Positions 45,304 to 56,000 of a stretch of DNA of 64,000 nucleotides are shown piece after piece (positions within the stretch are counted from its first letter, which is position 1; the number at the start of each line of letters is the position of its first letter). The stretch is from contig VHIT02000012.1 of assembly GCA_009768925.2 (NCBI GenBank), positions 186,001-250,000 on the forward strand, in the 5' to 3' direction. The translations under genes and the position numbers were made by a program. The notes below the pieces were generated by a model that was not told the origin of the DNA, made no database searches, and was given only the letters and a program-made list of their open reading frames with translations. Source of the stretch: Cryptosporidium bovis (taxonomy: Eukaryota > Apicomplexa > Conoidasida > Eucoccidiorida > Cryptosporidiidae).

Positions 45304-45870
45304 CTAGAAGTCCTCATTTAACGAGAACTTGTAATCTAATTTGTTTGAATTAAAGCAACCGTTTTTAATTACCTGATAATTCTGTTCGTAATTATCTTTA
45401 ATATTTGAATTGAAATGCATTGAATTGTTGTGGTTATTATATTCACATGCTTTTTCGTATTTATCGCTCATTTTATTATCACTGTTCATGTTTTGTATGT
45501 ACATCATATTCATATTCATGTTTAAGTTGTTTGTTTGTTCAGCTTCAAGTTTTTTTGATAACAATGAAGACAAATTATCGAGCATATAGAAATCTGCTTC
45601 TATCATTAAACCCTTGATTATGTGTATTTTATTTGGAACTGTCACTGTTGAACCAGTTCTTAAATAGTCCAAAATATATTGAAATAACATTCCGTTTCTA
45701 TCAATAAATAATTCGTAGGTTTTGTTATCAATCTCGTCTTTTTTCCCCTTCTCTAAGTTTGATAAAAAAATTGAAAAGTAACTTTTATTCCCATCTATAC
45801 TTAATAACGTAGTGCTCGTAGTCTCGTAGTAAATCCCTCCTACGTTTACTTTAATTTTCTTATCTTTCAT
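45304..45870 (-). CDS. KCTD-type BTB/POZ (T1) domain protein
   Basis: 188 residues from the ATG at 45870. A T1-type BTB domain fills about residues 5-105, with the typical start VKVNVGG-like KVNVGGIYYETTSTTLLS, then ELFIDRNGMLFQYILDYLRTG and ADFYMLDNLSSLLSKKL. KCTD proteins oligomerise through this fold and often adapt substrates to Cullin-3 ligases or bind other partners. The C-terminal 80 residues are Asn/Met-rich and have no recognised domain. There are no membrane segments, so it is not a potassium channel. Its partners are unknown. Confidence 0.88.
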   Translation of the reverse strand: MKDKKIKVNVGGIYYETTSTTLLSIDGNKSYFSIFLSNLEKGKKDEIDNKTYELFIDRNGMLFQYILDYLRTGSTVTVPNKIHIIKGLMIEADFYMLDNLSSLLSKKLEAEQTNNLNMNMNMMYIQNMNSDNKMSDKYEKACEYNNHNNSMHFNSNIKDNYEQNYQVIKNGCFNSNKLDYKFSLNEDF

Positions 45871-46153
45871 CTTTTTTTTTTACGAAATGAATCACGTTAA
45901 TTAATTAATTAGTCAAATCTTGCAGGTGCGTGTTTCCATAAATCTACTTTTATTCAAAGAAATAGATAAATTGGTATCGAGTCAGTAAACAATTCCATAC
46001 GATGTTCCTATTTATATTTTGACATCTAGTTGTCTCTTTTGACTAAAACCAAAGAAATATGATAAAACTTATTTAAAAAAATATTATTACACGTAATTTT
46101 TGTATGCATAAAATACCGGTGTTTACATATTTTGCATTTAATTAAATTAATAC

Positions 46154-46163
46154 ATGCATGCAT
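46154..46163. promoter_or_regulatory. ATGCATGCAT (ApiAP2-type) palindrome
   Basis: A perfect 10-base palindrome containing GCATGC, about 285 bases upstream of the BTB gene and 735 bases upstream of RRP5. Confidence 0.45.
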
Positions 46164-46540
46164 AACTTTTTTTACGTGAATTTTTGTTAGTAAAAAAAAG
46201 CTTTATTTTTACTAAAAAACTCAAGCAAAAGGGAAAAAGTAGGAATTTCCACAATTTTACAAACGTGTAAAGACGTTTTTATGCTCTTCAAAGTAATGTA
46301 TATAGTACCTACTTTCACTGATGACCACTGTTACTTGAGAAAATTAATAAAGTTACGATTTATAAAAATGTATATATATAATAATTTCTCGAAATGTCAG
46401 TGTTTACTGTAAATCAAAACAAAAAAGTATAAATTATTAGTAAATACCCCACACTAAGTACAATCAGACGTGATAATTAATTATATATTTATTAGATGGT
46501 TTACACACATTCGTTCGTACCTAAAAAGTAAATCTATTTG

Positions 46541-46554
46541 TTGGCGCGCGAAAG
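46541..46554. promoter_or_regulatory. E2F site TTGGCGCGCGAAAG upstream of RRP5
   Basis: It matches the E2F/DP consensus TTTSGCGCSAAA on both arms and lies about 345 bases before the RRP5 ATG. A TGGCGG follows at 46555-46560. Confidence 0.5.
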
Positions 46555-46897
46555 TGGCGGTTATTAGCGAGACTGTCTAGATTGGTGATTTGTGTCAGAA
46601 GTGACATAATGGAATATTAGTTGAAAAGAGGCATTTTGAAACACTTTCTCCGTTACTCCGAAAACAGGAAAAAAAAGAAGAGTACCGTGGAGAGAACAAA
46701 CTTGGTGTCTTTACTTTTGTTTCGTTCTATCTTTATTTTACATCAACTTAAATATTCAAGCGATAATAATTGTTTTATGAGTATATAAGGTGATAATAAA
46801 GAATACATTATCACTCATATGACGGTATAAGTCTTTGAATGGTAGTTAAGCAGAAATTATATACTAATAGGGAGGGAAAGGAACTCAAAAGTGGAAC

Positions 46898-49800
46898 ATG
46901 GAAACTATCAAAGAAGGTAAATTGTCAGGCTTAAATAGGAAGAGAGGATATAAAGAAAGTAAGAATGATTCGTTTGAAGAGGAGCATGAAGTCTTGGGTG
47001 ATTTTGTTGGCGTAAAAAGCAAGAATTTCGATAGTACTTTTTCGAGTAGAAATGTCTGCAAGAAGGACATGAAACTTGGTACGTTATTATATGGCATTGT
47101 AGATGACGTAAACGAGAAAGAACTGATCATTTCTCTTCCAGGACTGAACAAATCAATTATATCTGTGGAAAACACGATAGAAGATGAGGAATCATTAGAA
47201 GAATTTACGAGGAGCATAGAAAAACTAGGATTAAATAAAAGATTCACTATTGGACAACCGGTTAATTGCGCGATTATATCTAATAACAAGACAAAGAATA
47301 ACTTAACTATAAAGCCATCAATATTAAATGCGGGATTAAACAGCAACTCAAAGTGCTTTGAAGTGCCTGGGTATGTAATTTCAGGCCTAGTTTTGTCTAA
47401 GGAGAATCACGGTTATGTCGTATATACTGGAATAAAAGGAATTAAAAATGTGTTTATGAAGTTGGATAACTGTAGTGATGAATACAAACTCGGCCAAATA
47501 CTTGTGTTAAACGTAAGTATGTACTATAAAGAAAGATCACTTTTACTATGTACTCCAATAAACCATGATGTTGGTGATGAGGGATCAGTAATTAAGAAGA
47601 ACGAAATGCTGAGTATATATGAGATAAAACCAGGACTCAAATTAGAATGTTTAATACATTCATATGGCGAGAGTGAAGATAGATCTCTTTCGAATAAAGG
47701 AAGAGGAAAAAATATCATAAGTGTGAATAATCCAAACAAGAAAAAGAAATTAAGTCAAGATAACATAAAAAAATTCCAGCCAAACACAAAAATTTTACAA
47801 TTTAAGAATATAGATAAAAACTACTTGAACGACAAAGAAATTTTAGGGATACGAGAGTATCTCCAGGAAGACAGCCATTCGTTGAAAGTTAGTTTTTGTA
47901 TGGGAACTATGTTGGGTGTTATTCCAAGTGAACATTCAATTCACCCTTTATCTTGTCTGAATGAGGAGGAATACAAGAGTGGATTGCCAAGAGAATTCAA
48001 TAGAAGATCCATAGGTTTATCAAATGTTGTGATTGCAAGAATAATCGCGGTAATTTCAGATTCAAATAACAAGATTGTACTCTCAATGTTACCACACGTT
48101 ATTGAGAGCAAATTTAAAATTATAAATGATGACTTATTAAACAAGAAGGTAATCCCCATCTTATCAAAGAATGTCGAAAAAGATTGTGAACTAGTTTCAA
48201 ACCTAAAAACGATAGAGAGTGTGGACTCAATGTCGAATATAACACTTTATAGTGGCGATAATAGTGAAAATAAATCAAAAAATAAAGGAGTAAATTTTTT
48301 ATCTAATATCGGAAACAAATGGTATTCAATGTGTACATATTTGCAAAGTAAAGATAGTGAAAGAATAGATCAAACAATAAGAAACAATTCGTATAGAATA
48401 ATCTCATACTCGAGACTGGAAAATTCATATTTGGTATCTTTCGACCCTAAAATAGTAAATGAGAGATATTTTTCTATGCATGATATAAGTCCAGGTAAAA
48501 TAGTAGATGCTAAGATTGTTGAAATAAATAATTGGGGTTTGTCTGTTAGACTTTCTGATTATTTTTCAGGAAGAATATACATGGAGCATTTGTTTAATTG
48601 TAGTATAAAAAATCAGACAGACGCAAATGGTAACAAGGGTATGAGTAAGGAGCGAATGAATTACATTAAGAAAAACTATCAAATTGGACGTGAATACAAG
48701 TTCAGAATATTAAGATACGAATATAGTGATCGCTCTTGGAATCCATTATTGCTATTAACTGCTAAAAGGGCATTAATTAACGATAAACTCCCAATTATAA
48801 CCTCAATTAGTAATGAGTTAAGCGTTGGGCAAGTTGCTGTTGGTTATATAAGTAGAATATGTTTAGTTAATAATAAACAAGAAAATATTTCTAAAAGTGG
48901 TGGTAGTTATATTATAATTAGATTTTACGGCGAGGCATATGGTTCAGTGTCATATAATGAGTACGTAAATTACTTGAAGGAGAATGAATCAAACACGGAT
49001 GAAGAGGGAATTTCTCCGGAAACTCCGAGAATAGGAGATATAGTTACAGTGAGAATAAGTAGCATAGATTTGAGTGGTGATAATAATAACGGATCACTGA
49101 AACTGAGTTTAAACACAAGTTCCAGTAAATGGGTCAATGATTCATTACCTTTAAACATAAAAAACATGATTAACCAACTTAAGCTTAATGACAATACAGG
49201 TTATTTCAACGACCTGACAATTCCGGAGGATAGCAAGGATAATTTGTTGAATAAGTACAATATGGTGTTAGTTGGTGTTACCAGAGAAGGAATTTTATTT
49301 ATTAAGGACAAAAAGGAACTGTTGTATTTAGCTAGAAACGCTATATCTGATAACAAAAGAAACTCAAAATTGGTGTTTAATATGCTATATGAATTGTGCC
49401 GAAGTTCAAAGTCAGTAGGTGATTTGAACAAAAAAATCAGTAAAAAAGTTAATTTTGAATTAAGTTCAACCATAGATCATGATAAAAAACTTAGAAAAAG
49501 AATTAACTTGCTAACATTTAAATTAGATGGAAAAAGAGGTGAGAAAGATGATCAATGTTCAATAGAATTGTCATTGAGTTTTAAAAACATGAATCTAATG
49601 CACTCTCTAACTTACAACATCAAAGGGCAATTGACAAAAGGAAGTTTGTGTTGGAGTTACGTGACTCATATTGACAAATACGGACTGCTAGTCTCAATTA
49701 AAGACTTTATTACAAATGGATCTGTTGGAGATAAAGAAGCAATCGAAAGTGACAGTTTAAGTGGATTAGTACCAAGACATCTGTTGAGCTCCAGTATTTA

Positions 49801-52800
49801 TTTTGAGAGCAAGGAGGAGCTATCTAAACATTTTGAAATAGGCGAGTCACTATTACTTAGAGTGGCCAATATAAGTGAGGGAATTAAAGGTGAAAATGGT
49901 GTGGATAGAAGAATTACGTTTAGTTATAAGGACGTTTTTAGTATGTCAAATGGATCAACAGGAACATCTATTGACAAAGAATTCGAAGTTATAAATAGAA
50001 TATTTGCAAGTGAGAAACAAGATACCGAATTAATACATTGTCTAAAAAAAACTCTGGGGGTCGGAAAAACTGACAATATTGTTGATAAAAATATCATAGG
50101 TAAAGTCGCGGAATTTAAGATTAAGAGGAAGACACTATTGAGTAAGAATGATGACTTCATTGTGTTAGCATCTGTAGATATAGACGGTAATAACAGTGAG
50201 GAAGTTTATTTAAGATTATTAAATCATAAAGGTGTGTTTAGTAAGCTGGATAGATCGTCTTTAAATGGAGATTACGATATTAAAGATGAATTTTTTGGGT
50301 TGGTTTTGGGAGGTGCTTATACTGAAAATATAGATGGTAATAACATTTGTTACGTTTACAATATAGTCTGCATTAGTGATGACGTAAAAGATAAATACGA
50401 CAAAACAGGCAATTTGTTGAGTATATGTAAGAAGGAGGGACTTAAAATAAACGACATTCTGTTTAGTAGTGATGAAACTCATAGGTACAAGATAAAAAAG
50501 AGTAACATTGTCTATTTGGATGAATTATATTGCATATCGCTATTGGATGTTTCTTTGAGTTTGAGTAATAATGTTTCAAATAAAAAAATTATAAAACTAT
50601 CAAACCAATTGAAAACGATTCCAATTATAATTTACTCAAATAGATTTGATAAAGAGGAGAATGTCAGTGGATTTGAGTGTTTCTTGTTTAGTATTAACTT
50701 GGAGGACGTTCCGATTTGTTACTCATTAGTCTTGGGGACGAGAAGTAGTCCTTTTTTGGACAAGGACAATACAAATACACCTAATGCAAATATAGATGAC
50801 GTTGTTGAGTGCAAAATTATTGATCACATGAATATGTACAACGGATTAATAGTACAACTAAAAGATAAGAGTTTTGGCAGGATACACATATTGGAATTAG
50901 ATGACGATAACTTGGACAAACCACTATCTGTTGAAAAATATAAGATAGGAAACACTATAAAGGGTATAATATATAACAAAATAGATGTAAACAGAAAAGT
51001 GTTGTTAAGTAAGGATTGCTGTAATTCAAGACTAAAATATGCAAATTTAAGTTGGGAAATATCTAGCAAGGTATCTAGAATAAGAAAAATAATATATAAA
51101 GATGAGGATGGAAATTTAATAGGGGTTATAAATGAAGTGAGAGAAATAACACAAGGTTCAATATTGAGTGGTTACATATCAAATAGTGGAAGGGAGGGGG
51201 TGTTTGTTCGTTATGGACTTGGTAACTTGGTTGGAAGGATTAAACTTAGGGAGCTTACTTCGGGAACTATAACACCGGATGAGGCAAAAAATACTTTCTA
51301 CCCTGGTAGATACATAAAACAAATGATAGTTACCAATATAGGGGATGATAATAAAGTTGATTTGAGTTTATCAAAGCTTCAATCTGACGACATTAAATTA
51401 AGAATATCCCAATTGGATGAAAATTCGTTTACTAGCGATATTGATATGGAGATTGACCAAAAGGAAGTTATTGAGAGTGATACTAAAGTCAAAAGTGGTG
51501 GGTTGGTGTTGAATGACGTGAACAAGAAACTTAATTTTGATGATTTGTATATTGGAAGAGTGCTTAGTGGAATTGTGAAGAGCGTATCTAAAAAGTACGG
51601 ACTGTTTATAAGACTAACTGATTTAAAGGGTGATGTAGTTGCCTTGTCTAAAATAAAAGAATGTTTGGATACAGAATGTGACGGAAATACAATATCGTCT
51701 ATATTCAATATAGGTGACAACCTTTTATGTAAGGTAATTAAATTGGATACTGAAAATAAAAAGGTGTGGGTGGGAATTAAACCAAGTTACTTCGAGAAAT
51801 ACAGAATTGAACAAGATGAAGATTACGATAGCAATGCGATAGACAATCAAGTGAACAAAATAGAATTGGAACCAACAGCACCAAATAAGAAGGGAGATGA
51901 AGACAATATAGTTGACATTGACGTCTCAAAAGACAACTATTCTCTTGATTTTAGTATGAATGAGAATAACTTTGTATACCCTATGAGAGTCGAGTCTCCT
52001 GGTTCATATAATGAAAATTTAGGTTTAGGTTCAAGTTCGAATCTTCATTCAGACTTAGACGGTGATGAAGAGTTAGATGTTAACATTCAAGAAAGAATAA
52101 AAAGTTCTGTTAAACAAGATTTAGAAACGAAAAACTTGAATCGTAACAAAAAGGTACAAAAACAATTGGAACATGAACATAAATTGAGGCAAGAGGAGGA
52201 AAAAGGAATGTATTCGCACTTGAACCCAACAACTATAGATGAATTTGAAAGAACATTGGTAACAAACAAAGACGTGTCTTCAATTTGGATTAAATATATG
52301 TCTTATTACTTAGATACTGGTGAATTAGACAAGGCAAGAGCAGTTGCGGAGAGATCACTGAAGCAAATATCAGTCAAGGAGGAAATGGAGAGATGGAACG
52401 TGTGGATTGCATATATAAACATGGAAATAGTTTATGGAGGTGTAGTGAAGGAACTAAAAAGTGACGGAAATGTCGATGAAAACACTAAAGACAAGGATAT
52501 TCATATGAAAATGCGTGAAAACTTAAATAGTGTTATAGAGCGTGCACTAATGAATGTATATGACCAAAAAAAACTTTACATACAAATATTCAACTCATTT
52601 AAAAAGTATTCAAACGAAGAATTTGGAATAAGTGTTCTACTTCAAGGATTAAAAAAGTTTCCATCAAGCAGAAAGCTGTGGATAACTTATTTAACGAGTT
52701 TGTATGAGAATGATAACCAAAGAAAAGCAAGAGACGAGGTTATACAAAAATCACTAAGAAGCGTCTCAAAAGATAAATTGGTGCGTCTCATAACAGACAT

Positions 52801-53134
52801 TGCAAGATTGGAGTTTGAGCATGGTAATATAAACAGAGGAAGAACTATATTTGAGAATTTATTGGATGAGAATGTGAAAAGGATGGATCTATGGTCGCAG
52901 TACTTTGACATACTAACAAAGTTATGCATTAAGAACAATTCAAATGACTATATTGAGATGGTGAGATCAATATACAGATCTACAAGTTCGAACAAACAAT
53001 TTAAACCAAGAAGCATGAAAATGATATTCACAAGATGGTTAGCTTTCGAAAAACAGTTTGGAAACAGTTCAAGCCAGAAAAATGTACAGGAATTAGCTAT
53101 AAATTATGTCAGTAATTTGGAATCGAAATTATAA
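46898..53134 (+). CDS. RRP5: Ribosome biogenesis protein RRP5 (PDCD11)
   Basis: 2078 residues from the ATG at 46898, in one exon. RRP5 works in the nucleolus on early pre-rRNA for both ribosomal subunits. The N-terminal 1700 residues are a series of S1 RNA-binding domains. Clear ones begin at LGTLLYGIVDDVNEKELIIS (near residue 60), ISPGKIVDAKIVEINNWGLS (near 530), ITQGSILSGYISNSGREGVF (near 1420) and YIGRVLSGIVKSVSKKYGLF (near 1550). Others are more divergent and spaced by Asn/Ser-rich linkers. The C-terminal region from about 1780 to the end is a HAT-repeat solenoid (FERTLVTNKDVSSIWIKYM, then YYLDTGELDKARAVAERSL and the later RGRTIFENLLDENVKRMDLW), as in yeast Rrp5. The length is greater than that of human (1871) because of the linkers. 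Confidence 0.95.
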   Translation: METIKEGKLSGLNRKRGYKESKNDSFEEEHEVLGDFVGVKSKNFDSTFSSRNVCKKDMKLGTLLYGIVDDVNEKELIISLPGLNKSIISVENTIEDEESLEEFTRSIEKLGLNKRFTIGQPVNCAIISNNKTKNNLTIKPSILNAGLNSNSKCFEVPGYVISGLVLSKENHGYVVYTGIKGIKNVFMKLDNCSDEYKLGQILVLNVSMYYKERSLLLCTPINHDVGDEGSVIKKNEMLSIYEIKPGLKLECLIHSYGESEDRSLSNKGRGKNIISVNNPNKKKKLSQDNIKKFQPNTKILQFKNIDKNYLNDKEILGIREYLQEDSHSLKVSFCMGTMLGVIPSEHSIHPLSCLNEEEYKSGLPREFNRRSIGLSNVVIARIIAVISDSNNKIVLSMLPHVIESKFKIINDDLLNKKVIPILSKNVEKDCELVSNLKTIESVDSMSNITLYSGDNSENKSKNKGVNFLSNIGNKWYSMCTYLQSKDSERIDQTIRNNSYRIISYSRLENSYLVSFDPKIVNERYFSMHDISPGKIVDAKIVEINNWGLSVRLSDYFSGRIYMEHLFNCSIKNQTDANGNKGMSKERMNYIKKNYQIGREYKFRILRYEYSDRSWNPLLLLTAKRALINDKLPIITSISNELSVGQVAVGYISRICLVNNKQENISKSGGSYIIIRFYGEAYGSVSYNEYVNYLKENESNTDEEGISPETPRIGDIVTVRISSIDLSGDNNNGSLKLSLNTSSSKWVNDSLPLNIKNMINQLKLNDNTGYFNDLTIPEDSKDNLLNKYNMVLVGVTREGILFIKDKKELLYLARNAISDNKRNSKLVFNMLYELCRSSKSVGDLNKKISKKVNFELSSTIDHDKKLRKRINLLTFKLDGKRGEKDDQCSIELSLSFKNMNLMHSLTYNIKGQLTKGSLCWSYVTHIDKYGLLVSIKDFITNGSVGDKEAIESDSLSGLVPRHLLSSSIYFESKEELSKHFEIGESLLLRVANISEGIKGENGVDRRITFSYKDVFSMSNGSTGTSIDKEFEVINRIFASEKQDTELIHCLKKTLGVGKTDNIVDKNIIGKVAEFKIKRKTLLSKNDDFIVLASVDIDGNNSEEVYLRLLNHKGVFSKLDRSSLNGDYDIKDEFFGLVLGGAYTENIDGNNICYVYNIVCISDDVKDKYDKTGNLLSICKKEGLKINDILFSSDETHRYKIKKSNIVYLDELYCISLLDVSLSLSNNVSNKKIIKLSNQLKTIPIIIYSNRFDKEENVSGFECFLFSINLEDVPICYSLVLGTRSSPFLDKDNTNTPNANIDDVVECKIIDHMNMYNGLIVQLKDKSFGRIHILELDDDNLDKPLSVEKYKIGNTIKGIIYNKIDVNRKVLLSKDCCNSRLKYANLSWEISSKVSRIRKIIYKDEDGNLIGVINEVREITQGSILSGYISNSGREGVFVRYGLGNLVGRIKLRELTSGTITPDEAKNTFYPGRYIKQMIVTNIGDDNKVDLSLSKLQSDDIKLRISQLDENSFTSDIDMEIDQKEVIESDTKVKSGGLVLNDVNKKLNFDDLYIGRVLSGIVKSVSKKYGLFIRLTDLKGDVVALSKIKECLDTECDGNTISSIFNIGDNLLCKVIKLDTENKKVWVGIKPSYFEKYRIEQDEDYDSNAIDNQVNKIELEPTAPNKKGDEDNIVDIDVSKDNYSLDFSMNENNFVYPMRVESPGSYNENLGLGSSSNLHSDLDGDEELDVNIQERIKSSVKQDLETKNLNRNKKVQKQLEHEHKLRQEEEKGMYSHLNPTTIDEFERTLVTNKDVSSIWIKYMSYYLDTGELDKARAVAERSLKQISVKEEMERWNVWIAYINMEIVYGGVVKELKSDGNVDENTKDKDIHMKMRENLNSVIERALMNVYDQKKLYIQIFNSFKKYSNEEFGISVLLQGLKKFPSSRKLWITYLTSLYENDNQRKARDEVIQKSLRSVSKDKLVRLITDIARLEFEHGNINRGRTIFENLLDENVKRMDLWSQYFDILTKLCIKNNSNDYIEMVRSIYRSTSSNKQFKPRSMKMIFTRWLAFEKQFGNSSSQKNVQELAINYVSNLESKL

Positions 53135-53404
53135 AGCCTTATTATTAAATGGATATTAGTTTAGTGACTTAGTTGAATCAAGTATGTTCCGTGTTTTGGA
53201 TTTGATTCAACTTGTAAATTGTGGTATAATACAGTAGTATACCATATATATGTTTCAGTGTACATAATCTGGACACTTGTTGGGTTGTGAAAGTAAAACC
53301 TATCTATCCTAGTTTAATTAAAACATCAATATTAAATATATTTTTACCTAGTTACTGAACAAAATTCTCCTTTTTAACTGTATTTCCGTTTCTATATGTT
53401 AATT

Positions 53405-55579
53405 TTATTGCGGTTTAAGATCATTTAAACTCATTAGCTCTCCCAAGGGATTGTTGAAGCCCATCCTGAGCAAATTGTTATTAACATTGACTCCAGTTAT
53501 TATATTTAATATCATTATCCCAGTCATTGAACTGAATAACACAGAGCCAACAATTACCATAAACAGAGTTTTGATCTTTTTGAGTGATCTTATTTTGGGA
53601 GTATTTATTAAAATAAATCTATCATTTAAATTATTGTAAACATTTTGTGGATCCTGAGTGTCATATAACTTTTCAATTTTGTTGTTTATCTCATCTGGAT
53701 GGAATTGTTTCAAATAGGCTCTATGATAGGTCACTCTGCACTTTAGTATTGTTACACAAACATAATAAAGTGATGAATAGTCAAAAAGGACGTCACTATT
53801 CGAGTCAAGTTCAAGGGGTCTATAATGTCTTTTATTTACCTTGATTAGCTTTGCAACCCAGAAAAATCTCAACAAAACAATACAAGATTCAATATTTGGC
53901 TTCATTCCCAATGTCTGCATTCTCATTGGAAGATGCATCACATCTTTAACCCTAACTTTAATTGGATTTATTCTATAATGCGAAAAAGTTCTAGTGTATT
54001 CTGTACATGACCACATTAAACACCAAACAAACTGGTTTCTTCCGGGATATAATAATTTCTCATCAGTTGGAAGATAGCTTATATAACCCCCAAATGTTTC
54101 CCAGTTTGGTATTTGCCAATAAAAACTGCTATCTGGGTTTGGCTTATACTCATTTATAGATTTGTAGTAATAGACCTGGTACATTGTAAGCAACTTAATT
54201 GCTCTATTGCATAAATTCAAAGATGTGTAAGAACTTGTAAGTGAACTCTCAAAGTACCTGTGAAGTTTGCCAAAGTGTACATATTTTGGGACTTTTTTAA
54301 CGCCAAGTCTGATTCTATAGCCATAGTTCATTGATAAAGCTACCAAATTATTTGAACATACTTTAGGTAATATCGTAAATTCAAAGAATATTGGTGGATT
54401 TTCAGGTAATTTTAATCTGCTTTTTTCGGGTAATAGTGGCATATCTCCATTGCTTAGATTAAAAACTGTCAAATCACCTCTTATCTCAATAAGTCTTTTA
54501 AATAGATACCACAAACTCTCACTCGGAGATCTCCGATACAACTCCTTCCAAGTTCTGTATATTCTTCCTTCTATTGGAGTTTTGTCAAAATTATAGTCTT
54601 CATATTCTTCCTTTATCATCTTATCTACCTTATTGCGACAAATCATATATAATTCACAAGTATATCTTAATAAAAACTTTTCTTTATCTAGCATCTTATC
54701 TTTGCACATTTTTTCGTTGTCATCATCAAGTGTTCTGACTATATTGTTCCTTATGTTGTTCAAGTAACTCTGTTTGCTTTTTACTGGCTCTATTAACTTT
54801 AAGAAATTATTTAAACCAAAGGAATCTATAACCTCTTTATCATATTGAAATATATCTAAACCCTTTTTCATCAACTTTTCCATATTTTTATTATCATTAG
54901 TGGTTTTCTTCTCATTTATATTGTCAAGGTCATCCTCGTTATCACTATTAGCATAGCAGCTCATTAAGTTAGAAACTAAGTCATTCTCAATTTTATGTTG
55001 TCCTTCTTCATCTGTCTCAAAATCTCTATTATATAACTCATATTTATGTTTCCTCACTAGTCTCAAATAACTCTCCCAGCACTCTTTATGGTTGTCTGGT
55101 ATTAATTTATGACCCTCTACCTGGTCCAAACTTCTTATTTTCTTTGTATTGCTTTTTTGTTTAACAAAATACAATAACATGTTCAATCTCGCTTCATCCG
55201 CCACTCTTTTTGATCCATACTTTATATTAAAGGCCCAATTCCTTACAAAATCATCCCTCAAGTTCTCTAGGTGTTGAAAACTGTTTTTTACTTTATTTTT
55301 GTTCCCTGTTGAAAATATTCCACTCAATAGAGAGTCTCGACTTTTATCACTGAGAAGTGAGGTCAAATTGCTGTGCTCATCCAGAAAATAGTCATTCTCA
55401 ACTGACTTATTTCTTAAGTGACCAATTCCACTTAAAACGGTCCATTCGGATGTATAGTTCTTTTTTAGTACATCTTCCTGATTGCTGCATTTACAGACTA
55501 ATATTAAATCTAGACATGCTACTAATTTTACCAGAAGAACAAACCTAGATACTGAAAAATTACCGTTATAACCACTCAT
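53405..55579 (-). CDS. Putative secreted/membrane protein, member of divergent paralogue pair
   Basis: 724 residues from the ATG at 55579; no known family recognised. There is a likely signal peptide at about 8-31 (VLLVKLVACLDLILVC) and a hydrophobic segment near the C-terminus (TLFMVIVGSVLFSSMTGIMI), so a type I membrane protein or a tethered secreted protein is plausible. The body is basic and Tyr/Leu/Asn-rich with scattered cysteines. It is related to the neighbouring gene on the other strand. Shared landmarks in the same order are RTWKELYRRSPSESLWYLFK, and DYSSLYYVCVTILKCRVTYH then RAYLKQFHPDE, just before the terminal membrane segment. The shared upstream region (about 420 bases) could drive both genes. 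The function is unknown. Confidence 0.78.
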   Translation of the reverse strand: MSGYNGNFSVSRFVLLVKLVACLDLILVCKCSNQEDVLKKNYTSEWTVLSGIGHLRNKSVENDYFLDEHSNLTSLLSDKSRDSLLSGIFSTGNKNKVKNSFQHLENLRDDFVRNWAFNIKYGSKRVADEARLNMLLYFVKQKSNTKKIRSLDQVEGHKLIPDNHKECWESYLRLVRKHKYELYNRDFETDEEGQHKIENDLVSNLMSCYANSDNEDDLDNINEKKTTNDNKNMEKLMKKGLDIFQYDKEVIDSFGLNNFLKLIEPVKSKQSYLNNIRNNIVRTLDDDNEKMCKDKMLDKEKFLLRYTCELYMICRNKVDKMIKEEYEDYNFDKTPIEGRIYRTWKELYRRSPSESLWYLFKRLIEIRGDLTVFNLSNGDMPLLPEKSRLKLPENPPIFFEFTILPKVCSNNLVALSMNYGYRIRLGVKKVPKYVHFGKLHRYFESSLTSSYTSLNLCNRAIKLLTMYQVYYYKSINEYKPNPDSSFYWQIPNWETFGGYISYLPTDEKLLYPGRNQFVWCLMWSCTEYTRTFSHYRINPIKVRVKDVMHLPMRMQTLGMKPNIESCIVLLRFFWVAKLIKVNKRHYRPLELDSNSDVLFDYSSLYYVCVTILKCRVTYHRAYLKQFHPDEINNKIEKLYDTQDPQNVYNNLNDRFILINTPKIRSLKKIKTLFMVIVGSVLFSSMTGIMILNIITGVNVNNNLLRMGFNNPLGELMSLNDLKPQ

Positions 55580-56000
55580 TTATCCATCTTAGGCTAACTT
55601 TGCTCCTGCAGTCAAGTTATGCTTATTTTTTGCTTAAAATACTGCATACAATTTTTTGCCGGTAAAAGGAGAGTAATAGTGAAAAGTGCAAATTTGCAAT
55701 AGCTAAAAAAATCTTGGCGTACTAAAAAGTATTTTTATACCGGCATTATTTTTTTCCACATGCTATAGAAAGTAAATTAGTCATTTTTCAGTACCGGAAT
55801 AAATGCATATTTTAATACAAAAATAATAATTCACATGAAAATAAAATTGTAGAAGATATTGGAATGGTGTAAATGATATAAATTATCTACGACAGTGGAG
55901 TATTTATGAATAAATATATGCCTATTTTTACTTGGAATGAAAATTGATAAGGGTGTTTTTAAGTTAGATGTATGAATAGAAGAATAACAAAAATAAAGTG
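55580..56000. promoter_or_regulatory. Shared divergent promoter with repeated TACCGG words
   Basis: This 421-base gap separates two head-to-head paralogues. It carries TGCCGGTA at 55657-55664, its reverse complement TACCGGCA at 55738-55745, and TACCGGAA at 55792-55799. CCGG is rare in this AT-rich DNA, so the three copies stand out. Similar words occur upstream of CWC15 (29279) and in the BTB/RRP5 gap (46114). They are probably factor-binding sites of an unknown factor. Confidence 0.45.

Larger units (their letters stand above)
45871..46897. other. Divergent intergenic region with AP2, TACCGG and E2F-type sites
   Basis: This gap lies between the BTB gene (minus) and RRP5 (plus). It contains TACCGGTG at 46114-46121, ATGCATGCAT at 46154-46163 and TTGGCGCGCGAAAG at 46541-46554. 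The last is the closest match in the window to a full E2F site and lies 344-357 bases before RRP5. No gene is seen. Confidence 0.55.

Noticed and set aside
45304-45870. Potassium channel identity for the T1/BTB protein
   Set aside because: The protein has no membrane segments or pore motif, so a soluble KCTD-type protein fits better.
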